DNA of 64,000 nucleotides from Bolinopsis microptera (Eukaryota > Ctenophora > Tentaculata > Lobata > Bolinopsidae): assembly GCF_026151205.1 (NCBI RefSeq), contig NC_087082.1:13542365-13606364 (forward strand). The letters are read 5' to 3'. A program made the position numbers and the translations under genes. The notes beneath the pieces are model-generated. The model made no database searches and was not told the origin of the DNA. It worked only from the letters and a program-made list of their open reading frames with translations. Positions 35,001 to 45,551 of the stretch are shown piece by piece. The number at the start of each line of letters is the position of its first letter. Positions within the stretch are counted from its first letter, which is position 1.

Positions 35001-38000
35001 TTCATCTTCAACAACAGTTTCTGAAAATTAAAAAAAGTTAACAACGTTATACAAAGCGCACATAATATAATAACACTACGTTGGGTTCTTAAATCATATG
35101 GTTAGGGGTGAAAATTCTAGTCAAACTCTGAAAATATCAGCCAAGCGGAAAGATGGTGATTGGCGATGCAGGTGTCAGTGTGCCGAAATAGTGATGTTGC
35201 AAAGAACCAACCAGCTTGAGGAGGAGTATATTTGAGTTTGGTAAGTAGAAGGTTAAAAGGTCGAATTGAGAGGGTTGCTAGACGGGGATCAGGCACAGTG
35301 TTTTCAGACTCTGTATCGTAATCTGGATCACTTGCTACAGATGGGACGGGGTCCAAACCTGAATGTAGTTTTAGAAAATTATTGTTTAAAGGGACTCTCG
35401 ACTCTTTTTTGAGAGCCCGTTATTTAATAGTATACACACATGCGGAAGTTATTAAGTACATACAGAAGAAACACAAAATTTGAAGTTTAAAACTAAAATT
35501 ACCTATCCAAATATCAGGATCCAGATTCTTTGAAATGAGCTTGTCCTTTTTCAGCTTTGCAACACACAATTTGAACACTGCTTCTTTCAACGTCTCCGGT
35601 GTCATCAGGAAGGGGTCTTTTGAGGGGCTCAAAGTTTTCTTTCTATGTCGCTTACTTGAGGAGCTTCCTGATCTGTTGCGGCTGCAGCCTGGGAATGTAA
35701 TTGATTAATCAAGAAGTTAATTAATGGAATTATTAATTTAACAATTATTCAAATAAAAAGCGAGAAAACATTTATCAGCTCAGCACTTGCAATGTCAGCA
35801 CATAAAAAAACAAACAGCACAGTGGAATAAACGAAGTATTTACTAAAAAAAGGTACATGTTATAAGAAATACATTGAGGTACGAATAATTGTCACTAACA
35901 AAGAAACATTAAAACCTTTTTTTAATTAAGATGTTTCAGGAATGCAAGTTATCAGTTTTCAAATAAAAACACGCTGAGAAGAATCCGCGGAATTAGGATG
36001 ATTTTAAGCATTGGCAGCGAGCAATGAGCATTTTAATTAAATATGTACAAGTGAATTGCGCAAATCTGCGGGGGTTCCAGCAACATATATGGGCTATACA
36101 ATATGATCACGTGATATACGTCATCAGATGAAGGTGCCTGAGTGGAAGTGAGGTGTGGAACTCTAGCGAGGGTGACTGTGTGGATGATAAAATGAAGTCG
36201 ACCAGGAAGCTCAGAAGCTGTACTGTAAAATGAGGCTTTCCAAGTGAACCTTGGTATGGTATCTTTCGAAGGCTCTCGGTCGACTACTCAATGATTTGGT
36301 GAAACACAAATGTGTACCTGTACTAGTTTCAGATTCTGGTTTATTAGGAGATTCCGTTTCAGGAGAAAGGCCAGGATTGTGGTCATTTGAACTTCTCTTT
36401 TTCGACCAGGTCTTACGTCTAGTAGGTTCAATGTGGATAGAAGAATCTGAGTGCCAATCTTCTTCTGCTAAAACAATGTTTGGATTTATATCTCATGTCA
36501 TGAATGTCACCAATCAGATATCAAGTTCATTGTAAGAATATAGGAGGACAGCTATTGATGAAGTATGAAAAGAATACAAGCATTTTGACAAGAGTACGTA
36601 CTCATGCATTGGAACCCTTTCGTTTGCTATCCATGCGTCTCTTTTTCTTAAACCACCCTTTAAGACTATAGTCTGGGATGCCAGTTTTCTCGAGGATTTC
36701 CTTTTTTGTCTCCGGAGAGGGATAAGGATTCTCTTGATAATGCTGTTCCATAATTTTGATACTACTCTCTGGAATCTTTTTGCGAATCCTTTTCAACGTT
36801 GTCCCTACGTAAGTTTTGAAATTTGGCTTTTTAACGTTTAAAAATAGAATGTCGATTGCAATGTACGAAAGAATTCTCAAATCCTAGAAAAACATAATGG
36901 GGTTCTCAATGCCACAAGCTTGTGAGATTCATTGATTGCAGCACTCCTCAAATTATTGCTATTTCCTACCAGTTTGAAGAGATTCATCTTTTCTCATCGC
37001 CGCAAACCAAGCCTCTATATGGCTCCTAAAAGAACCTGTTTCTGATATCATACTTTCAACATAGTCCGGGTTAACGAACTTTTCCCTCTGGTAGTACTTT
37101 TCCAAAACAGCTAACTGATCAGGTGTAAACTCCAGCTGGCCGTAGTAGGAGTAATTTACTACAGATTTACTTCCAGGGACTGTAAAACCAGTTACTGAGG
37201 AGGATGAAGTACAGTCTTCAAGTGCAGTGATGTGTGCAAGTGTGATGTGTGCAAGTGTGATGTGTGCAAGTGTGATGTGTGCAAGTGTGATAAGACAGTT
37301 TTGTAGCCAAATGAAAAGTTGTGATATTTAACTAATCAGGCCCGGGGGAAGAAATAACATGCATTTTCGTGACAAGAATAAACAGCGCTACAGATTAAAT
37401 TAAGTCGACCGAGAAGCTTCAGTTAAGAGGAACCAATGAACCCACAATTTTGTCTTTTCTAACATAGTCTAGTATCGAAAGCCTGAAGGCTACCAGCGAC
37501 AAATTCATGAGTGTGTGATGGAAGTGGAAGTTCTACTGTGGAACACATCTTCATAAACTTCAACCTGAAAACTTGAAGTTTAATTTTGGCGCACGAGACA
37601 CTGAGACATAAACTAGTACCTGTACTGGTATCTGATTCTGAAGTGTCCGTTTGTTGAGGAGAATAGTTTAAAGAAGGAGCCTCATTCTGACTGATTATAT
37701 TTTTAGTTGGACCATAATTTCCCGATTTTGCCCAGGAGAATTTTCGTTTACATCTTTCAGGGTCCAAGGAAAGGGACCATTTAGATTGGTAGACACACTT
37801 CCCATCTGCAAAAACATCAGTCAAAATTGGAAAGACTTAGGCTCCTTAAAAACAACTTCATTTGGATATCATGCTTAGTTTTTAGAGAATCGATGGAGGC
37901 GATGGTCTCCTTTGAGGTATGAGAAGAATACAAAAATGTACGTACTCATGGCTTTGTAATCCTTCGTTCTGCGAGTTTGAAACCAAGACTTTAAACTGTA

Positions 38001-41000
38001 AACAGGAATGTCAAGTTTCGTAAGAATCTCTTTCATTGTTTCTGGTTCAAGGAAATGATTTTGTTGGTAATACTCTTCAAGAACTTGGACCTCCCTTTCT
38101 GATTTCGGTTTTTTATCCCTTTTAATCGCTATCCCTATGACAAAAAGGTTTGTGACCTATCTTTTTCATTAAAAGAGCAAGCAATTTGGAGGCAATATCC
38201 ATAGAAACGAAGGAGCGTATCCAAAATTCAGTGAAGTTCAGAATATGCCGATATAAGTTAGGTTATTTAAGCTAGTTTTATTGATTTCCCTTTTTTTTCG
38301 ACTTCCTACCAGTTTTATGAAATTCCTTTTTCCTCTGCTTAGAAAACCAGGATTCAGCACTGCTCAGAAGGATTTCATTTCCTGACTCTGCTTCAATCCT
38401 TTCCATCATGGCTGTATCGACAAATTTTGCTTTCTGATAGTACTTCTCCAAAACGGCGATTTGATCAGTTGTCAGGTTTTTGCCTCTTGGACGCCGGAAG
38501 CTGTCTAATTTTGAGGTGGTGCTACCTGGTTATATTATAATAGTGAGTGAATTACCGTAAATAGTTAATGAGATGCGGAATGTGTAATTATACAGTAATA
38601 CACATAGAATAAATCGTGTATCATGCTTGCAATCGGGAGGGCACAAATCACTGATAAAAAGTCTATCTGAGATCTGAACATTTTGCTAGGTTCCCATTTT
38701 ACAGGCCGAACTGAACACATTGTTTCTGCCAACTTGCTTAAAAAGAATCAAAATAAATATTTCGGGTTAAATCTAACAAAGCTAATAAAAGTAATCAGCA
38801 GAAAGCGCAGGCTCTGAAACTCATAACGTATGTGAAAGTGAAACTGGAGGTGAAGGTGAAAGTTAAAGCTCATAGCCAAATTTGTGCCCTTAACCTACCA
38901 GTCGAGCTGTTCACATTACTGGGACCAGCCGCTTCCTGGTCCAGAGATAAGTTCTTTGTCCTTTTTGCTGGTTCTGCAGGCTTCTTTTTTTCTTCTTCAA
39001 GCCTTTCTGCTGCATACTTAGACTGAGAGAAAAGTAAAAATACATAAATTTGTACAGGTACATGATCTCGAATCTTGTAGATAATCTACTCGATATCCGC
39101 GGGATATGAAACTTAAACGTTAAGCCATAAAATGACTGTTCAAGCTAACTTGACATTGACTGACTCACCTCAATAGTAACGCAAGTACCACAGCTCCAAT
39201 CTTTAGGGCCACGTTTCTCGTGTCCCAGACAGTAAGGGTGAGCTCCAGCTTGTCCACACGTGACACACTTCATCAGATCCCACTTATCACTGGGAGGAGA
39301 GTATTTATAAGGTATTGCAATTAATTATATCCTGATAATGGTAATTATATAGATTACACCAGGTATTATGAGTACAACAGGTCTAGAAGTTAATTGAGTT
39401 GTCCTCTATAATTAAATCCAAATTAAAATGTAAAAGTTCAGACACTGATTGAAGATTGTAGTTATAGTCAGTTCTTTGATAAGTTTTGCTTACTTGTTGC
39501 GACTGTCACCCTTTCTCCCGTCAGGATGTAAACAGATAGGAACATCACATCTCCAGTGTTCCACATACAGGTCATCATAGTAACCGTCTTTCTCCCATAC
39601 TGCGTCACTGTAGAGTGTAGCAAGAAGTAAGTTAGGGTGCAGTTTGGGCTCAGACCCCAGTTTCATCTTAGAACAAGGTTTCAACAAATTTCCCATACAC
39701 AAGAACTAGACTCCCCCCAATGATAAACCAATTAGCCAAAGACAATACCCTCTACAAAACGCAGTGTAATGTATTAATAAGCAATAAGAAACTTTACACC
39801 GTGTAATATACGATGTACAGTTACACACGTTCTCATCACACATAGACAGTGTTATGTTAATTACACTGCACAGAGAGGGGGCCGGGAAGAGAGCTCAAGG
39901 GGCTCAATTCTCTGTGTACATAGAACTCAATCAAACCAAAAGGTATGAGCGAAATTTGGGGAGGGGTACTCAATTAAATCGATACTCTAATTCGTCATAT
40001 ATTATCTATATTTATATATAATGACTTTGGTGACGTCATCACTTTATTCAAGATATCATCTTACCTTAGAGGGATATTTATCCCCATGATTTTCATGATA
40101 TTATTGAACTTTTTCTCGTTGTTGCACATTGGACACCTAAAGAAGTAACCACTCGCATCGGCTTGATTCTGAAAGAGGGTTATGTATCATATTATCGTGA
40201 TTAGTTAGCTGCTTAGCAATATCAGGAAATTCGTAAGGCATAGATTATGATTGATAAGCACTTTGAGAACTGTAATTGATAATTTTTAGACTCAATGGAA
40301 GGGTTTATACCTGAATACAGTCCCTGTGAAAAGGAGTCATATTGCAGCACTCAGTGACTATAACTTGTTGTGGTACCACCTTGCTCTCCACTGATATCAT
40401 GTCACCACAAATAGCACATTCCACTGTTTTACCCATCATTTCCTCCAAGAAGTTCTGTCGTGGTCTGTGGCTGTCACAAAACGACCTGAAAAGTCCAGAG
40501 TTAGAACTAAACTTTTCATTTACGAAGCTAGGGAATTTTTCTGCATTTGTAAATAATAACTTACGAAGCAAGGGAATTCTTCTGCATTTGTAAATAAGAT
40601 TAATCCAACAATAATTATTCTACTTTTTTCTTCAGCTTTTTCGATAATTTCGAGATATGACCAGACCAAGTACCTGAAGTTATCGTAGTACTGCATGAGA
40701 CAACCATTTGAGAGCCCACAAGTCAGGTGATAAGTGTAGGAACAGCGCGCCTTGTTACATCCCACCAGGGCACCAGGTAACCGACAAAACGAACATGTCT
40801 GAGGAAAAGAACAATTTAGCTCCCCTCAGCCTATCTGTCCTTACTTGAAGGTGACCATTAATGTCCTGATTATTAGGATATTGCTAACGAGTCACGTCAA
40901 GAAGCTACTCTCTAAATAAACAGTAATTTGGATTCCTATAGCTCAGTAAACTAAGGATCCTAATGTAATTATGATATCTTCTATATCAAAAGAATAACAA

Positions 41001-41797
41001 ACCAAACGTTTCCCCCGAGACAGTTCTTTTTTGATGTTGGGAGTGAGAAATCCCCATAATCCTTCTTCATTATTTCCAGCTTGAACCAATCCAGACGAGA
41101 ATAGCTGCAAAATGATTAGGAGTTGATAATTATTAAATCTCAAGCAATAACGATTATAGATAACACTGATTGGCCTAATTCTTTGCCTCTACATTCGAAA
41201 TAGGATGCAAGAAAAATCTAGGAAACAAAGAAAGTTACCAAACAGCTATGATGGGCAAGTATTCCGTCAACGTCCTTTAGTTCTCCCAATTTTTTAGAAA
41301 CATCTTTAGTATAACAGAAGTGACAACAATCCTGAGGGGGAGGTACCCAAACAGTTGGGGCATTGTTTTTCTTACGCTTTCTTGAATCAGGGGTCACATT
41401 TTCTTTTGTGCCAGTATCTGCAAGTATACAAGTAATTTTAGAAAAACTGATTTTTATTATCATGATTGTTTTCAATAATAAAGCTAGTAAAGTAACAACT
41501 TTCACTTGTCTAACTGACATTACAGTAACATCTTAATCAAAGTCCAGCAAATGCATCTACCAAAACATCTAAAATAATGTAATCATAACACTTACTTTGT
41601 CTATTAGATGTATTTCCTTTTGTCGGCTGGTGGACAAGTTTTTCTTTCAAATCAGCAGGAATGCACAAAGATCCATCAGGGTTAAAATTTAGAACTGCAG
41701 CTTTTCTTGGGGAGGCATGCTTCTCAGTGAGAGGTTTCTGTGGCTCTTTGATATCAGGATAACTTACAAGGTGGCTTGTTGTCTCTTCGTCTGTCAT
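31491..41797 (-). CDS. PHF7/G2E3-like PHD module + four homeodomains + AT-hooks + MADF + C2H2 protein (about 1,626-1,689 aa)
   Basis: Exons (5' to 3'): 41797-41596, 41417-41239, 41104-41003, 40798-40674, 40485-40311, 40168-40065, 39607-39494, 39289-39169, 39022-38899, 38525-38310, 38134-37946, 37805-37620, 37179-36970, (36804-36602 or 36616, see its entry), 36467-36318, 35688-35503, 35358-35212, 35020-34813, 34652-34219, 34084-33419, 33225-33124, 32970-32778, 32613-32264, 32066-31876, 31697-31491. Every junction is GT-AG and phase-compatible, and the frame stays open (4881 nt without the bracketed exon, 5070 with its 189-nt form). Domain order: ePHD/RING-like/PHD, residues about 95-372; homeodomains about 430-745; C2H2 about 1085-1112; three AT-hooks about 1210-1270; MADF about 1325-1412; C2H2 fingers about 1560-1670. 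It looks like a nuclear chromatin or DNA-binding protein. Function is inferred from domains only. That this is one gene rather than two rests on continuous phase, without transcript evidence. Confidence 0.82.
32778..34084 (-). other. Domain region: acidic stretch, three AT-hooks and MADF domain
   Basis: Exon 34084-33419 opens with a run of Glu/Asp (KDEEDEEDDEDEVEV). It then carries three AT-hook cores, SKPRGRPRK, PKPRGRPRK and PKARGRPRK, in repeated contexts with SEI(K/N)(K/E)ELK. The end of that exon with 33225-33124 and 32970-32778 forms a MADF/Myb-like domain: VFSLIGEFYSLNPYLWD, then ITSKWKSLMSRYKVEK and SDWRYLSSLNFL. AT-hooks bind the minor groove of AT-rich DNA; MADF domains bind DNA and are common in invertebrate transcription factors. 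Confidence 0.8.
36318..37179 (-). repeat. Homeobox cassette 2 (exons A2, B2, linker L2), duplicate of cassette 1
   Basis: A2 (37179-36970) has FTPDQLAVLEKYYQREKFVN and IEAWFAAMRKDE. B2 (36804 onward) has SIKIMEQHYQENPYPSPETK and YSLKGWFKKKRRMD. L2 (36467-36318) ends PESETSTG. Order, exon lengths and splice phases mirror cassette 1, which implies tandem duplication of a three-exon block. Position 51 is A in A2 and K in B2. Confidence 0.8.
36602..36804 (-). other. Homeobox exon B2 with a stop abutting the donor
   Basis: Acceptor at TACGTAG|GGACAACG in phase 1. Read to the homologous donor CATGA|GTACGT, the frame ends in TGA exactly at the exon edge, and the exon is 203 nt. The sister exon B1 is 189 nt with the same CATGA|GTACGT end. 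B2 carries about 14 extra nt just before it. A weak donor at AAAGG|GTTCCA would give 189 nt and keep frame into L2. Skipping B2 (A2 to L2) is also in frame. The exon could therefore be a terminal, poison or alternatively spliced exon. Confidence 0.6.
37228..37291. repeat. 15-bp tandem repeat in an intron of the large gene
   Basis: About four copies of TGTGCAAGTGTGATG in the intron between L1 and A2. Confidence 0.9.
37620..38525 (-). repeat. Homeobox cassette 1 (exons A1, B1, linker L1)
   Basis: A1 (38525-38310) encodes a homeodomain with TTDQIAVLEKYYQKAKFV and recognition helix SAESWFSKQRKKE. B1 (38134-37946) encodes one with VQVLEEYYQQNHFLEPETMK and YSLKSWFQTRRTKD. L1 (37805-37620) is a Ser/Thr-rich linker ending TSESDTSTG. 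All three exons are phase 1-1. The Asn at homeodomain position 51 is replaced (K in A1, T in B1). Confidence 0.8.
39169..41417 (-). other. Domain region: PHF7/G2E3-type ePHD, RING-like and PHD fingers
   Basis: Exons 2-8 follow the human PHF7/G2E3 N-terminal module piece by piece. The ePHD runs from CCHFCYT through LAHHSCL, FSSGLVQAGNNEEGLWGF, RLTCSFCRLPGALVGC and YHLTCG to FCDSHRP. A second zinc module follows: CAICGD, VTECCN, FHRDCIQ, then FFRCPMCNNEKKF and MGINIP. A third module has WRCDVPICLHPDGR, then MKCVTCGQAGAHPYC and WSCGTC. In PHF7 and G2E3 this module reads histones and carries ubiquitin E3 activity. The zinc ligands look complete here, so ligase or reader activity is plausible but unproven. 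The HECT domain of G2E3 is absent; homeodomains follow instead. Confidence 0.82.
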
Positions 41798-42464
41798 TTT
41801 TCATCCTTAATTAAGTTTACATCATGTATTTTGTTAGAGAATGTTAACATCCATATGACCTCCTAGACCTAGAGAGGAATTGTATAACTTCGGTTCGGCT
41901 TTTAGTAAAGGCTCTTACGGACAAAAATTCTAGTTTCATTTTTTTAGATATGGTTATTTCATCGAAATCAGCAAGTGCAGCACATTACAATGTTTCAATA
42001 AACCAGAATATCTAATTTTTTCTTCGAGTTTACCTATCAATTCTTACCTTATAAATGGGATAAGTCCCATTTAAAACATTTCGGACCATCATGAATCGAT
42101 TTAGTGGTCAAAAATACGTCCATCAAGATGGATTTGATGATTCTGTGGTATCGAGCAGATAATCCCTGTAAAAGCCTCTACTATTAACAGGATAGAATTT
42201 CAGATGTATACTGTCAATTGTGAAGTTACTATTAAACGGATTTGCGGACAAAAGCCCACTATCCTAAGGAGGATGCTACACTGGATCGCAAAGGGTTACC
42301 GTCCCAACTTGAAATTCCATGAAGGCGTATGACACTGCTGCAAAGATGTTGACATAATAATCAAGGATTAATTCGCAACAAAAAGAAACATGAGGACGGA
42401 TATCCCGGGCAACAGACATTAGAAGTGAGGAAATAGAAACAGTCAGCCCCACAATTACGATCGA
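41798..42464. other. Upstream region of the large PHD-homeodomain gene
   Basis: No gene or repeat recognised. It lies between the start codon of the minus-strand gene at 41797 and the hAT insertion, and so presumably holds its promoter and 5' UTR. Confidence 0.4.
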
Positions 42465-43703
42465 CTCAGTTCCAGTGGCGTAACGTTACTTTTTGGCGCC
42501 CCCCCGCTCAACTCAAAAAGCGCCCTCTTTCTGGAGCGCGCTCGCTTCGCTCGCTAGATTTGTCCGAGGGCCGTTGCCATCACAATTTTTAAATTTTAAA
42601 ACGGAATATAAATGTGAGCCAATAAAATTTAAATTTGGAAAGTGAGAAGCCGCGCGCAAATAATTTTACATGTAAGCCGCGCGATTTTGTAATTAAATCG
42701 CCAGTAATTTGCGCATGATTGTTTTCGCGTTGGATAAAATATTATCTCGTGATACCTGTTAACGGTTGTGATTGGACTATGCAGAGGGACGACGCGTTAA
42801 CTTATGGTAATAATAAATGTATCATGTACGGGACACTAATGATAAGTCGGTTACACAATGTCAGAATCTTGTTCGCGTTTCATTGTCGTTTGACATTAGA
42901 CATTACATTCGAAACAGCAGCTAGGTAATTTGTCATTTGTCTGATTAGTGGTGTTACTGTTAATTTGTGATAAAGTATAAACAATGAAACAATTTTGTGA
43001 ATTGTGTGTTTCATATTGTTAGTCTAACGAGGAGAACTGTTTTAAGCTGCTGTATATGTTACAAAAATTTATATTATATTAAGGTTACCGGTTGTTCATG
43101 TAAATTGTAATCATCAATGGGGTAAAATATCAAATATGCCGTACTTAGCTTACGCGAACATTATGCGAATGTATGTTATTATAAATATCCTCACAGCTGG
43201 TCGAATATGAAGAACTGCATTGGGAGTCTGGGCGGTGTACAATCAATATATTTTACTACTGAGTTGTTTTAGCAGTTTCTACTTTTAGCTCAGTCTTTAT
43301 TACGAGGAACTGATTCAGTGGAGATAAGTCAATTTTGTAGGACTCATTTTAGTCGAAGTTTAGGAAACGATGCCGTTTCTTACTTGTCCGTTGTCGCAGA
43401 TTAATATTATTCATATGTTATTGATAATGACAATAAGGAGTGTTGGTTGGTATCTTCTAGATGTGTGTAGTCTGTACTTCTGTAGATGAGTACATCGATA
43501 GAATAATACTGAATATTATAGGTACTGATCATGATTGGTATTACTCTTAAACTTGGTAGTACTCTTAAACTGTTTGCGCTTCAGTGTTGAGAAACACTGA
43601 GAAATTATGTAATGTTGATTGTTAGTTAATTTCGTTCTGTATTGAAGGTAAGTTTGTCAGAAACATAATGTAGCTAATAGGATATAATAGAACGTTACTC
43701 GTT

Positions 43704-43858
43704 TTATTAAGAAAATCGTCGAGGAAACAAATATTACACACTGAGTGTAACAGTAAACTAATGTAAGGGACACACCTTAGAAACACTTAATAACTGATTT
43801 ATAACCGATCATATCCTTGACGCTCCGTTGGGACAGTTACCATGGCAACATACGGGGG
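43704..43858. repeat. 155-bp direct repeat inside the hAT element, copy 1
   Basis: Nearly identical to 44177-44331, about 473 bp further on. The shared landmark is GTTGGGACAGTTACCATGGC. Confidence 0.9.
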
Positions 43859-44176
43859 ATTCGGGGAATGGTTAAAGAATTCTACTGACAAGCTTGATCA
43901 GTAAAACATTACTGCCGCTAGATTACAAGTATGCCACGTCATTTCAAGGCAATGAGATAGATCAGTGCACTTTATACGCATTCAATTATAGCATTACTTG
44001 GTTAGCAAATCACGTGAAATCTCTGGAATTATCACCATGGTTACTGGGTAGGTGTTCAGACTCAACAGATGTAATATATAAACTGACCTCTTCGTTTTAA
44101 CATCCATGTTCAACGGATAAATGGAGCTTAAATAGTTGGTACGATCAAATGTAATCTTTACACAAATGGTTTCGTG

Positions 44177-44331
44177 TTATTAAGCAAATCGTCGAGGAAA
44201 AAAATATTACACACTGAGTGTAACAGTAAACTAATGTATGGGACACACCTTCGAAACACTTAATAACCGATTTATAACCGATCATATTCTTGACGCTCCG
44301 TTGGGACAGTTACCATGGCAACATACGGGGG
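44177..44331. repeat. 155-bp direct repeat inside the hAT element, copy 2
   Basis: Second copy of 43704-43858, with a handful of substitutions. Confidence 0.9.
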
Positions 44332-45147
44332 AATGGTGATCTTATATATTATACAATTGAAAAGTGCGTGTGTGAGCTGTACTCACTGTACTGATTGTCC
44401 ATTATCTAATGCTGTTAGCAAGTTTTTATGGTAGTATGGTTGTTACCAGATGATGATGTTAAACATTTAAATGTATACTTTTCTATTTATTGGTAGTTGT
44501 TCGAATGATTATTGTTATTTGTTAGAACTTGCAGTTGTAGCCGACTTTGTTTTGCTGCCAGAAGTAGTAATGATTTGAAATGGCTGTTGTAATATGGTGT
44601 CACAACTAGTAACTACAAAGAGTGACCTATTTTTGTAGGAATTGTTTCCGTACGTTAAAAAATGTATTAATGAACAAACCTTTACATTTATAATGAAATT
44701 CCCGGATATAGCATGTGTTTATATGAACTACATGCCGAATGCCAATATGTGTGGAGTGTGGTTGCTCACTGTATATGCAGAGTTGGGATGTGACTGAAAA
44801 CATTGAAGTAAGTATTGAGGTTTATTTTGAATCATTTAATATTGTGGCATCTGTGGAGTTATGTTAGGTATTATGCCATGTGGTGAAATTTGTAGAAGGA
44901 AGTGGTTTACAGATTTATTTGTAAATTAACATCAAATTTCCCAAATCAGGTTTCGTTACCGTTGGAAGATTTCATGTACATAGTACATACTATGCAAAAT
45001 GTGGAGTCAATTGTACGCTGACGAAAGCTGCAAAACAACTGAGCCAGCTCCACAAGCACGACCTGACTGAAGAATTAAATCTTATTTGTCTGTGAATATT
45101 TCGCTACGTAGCTTGTCAGCCTTCAAGTTGATTTTGGTGCCAATCTG

Positions 45148-45322
45148 AATAACTGTACAGCCAGTGCTGAAAAATCCTTTAGCAAACTGAAGCTATTTAA
45201 AAAACTCCGAAGCACAATGGGTAACTAAACGATAGATTAAGCAGTTTACATTTTAGCCATCATCTCAATCGAGAACTTAACAGCAAGACAACTTGACAAG
45301 AAAGAGCTGGCCTGTGGCCAAA
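45148..45322 (+). pseudogene. Decayed hAT transposase C-terminal (dimerisation) remnant
   Basis: Reads TASAEKSFSKLKLFKKLRST then MGN, two stops, and AVYILAIISIENL. This matches the conserved SAERSFSKLK...LRSTM...LSIE pattern of the hAT dimerisation region. The stops mean it is not functional. Confidence 0.75.
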
Positions 45323-45551
45323 TTTGATGCTCTTTCCAAACCTAAGAGAGTTGCTTGGAATATGAACTGTACGCTAATGTAAATATTATGTAGTATTGAA
45401 AAATGTAAATTGTTTTTTATTTCCATATTTTTATCTGTTATTGCTACCTGTTAGATGTTGGTGTTTTATTTGTATAGGATCATTAAAACTACAATAAGTG
45501 ACTGCCGATGAAATTGGGATCTAAGTTAAAAGTAAAAATTGATATCTAAAA

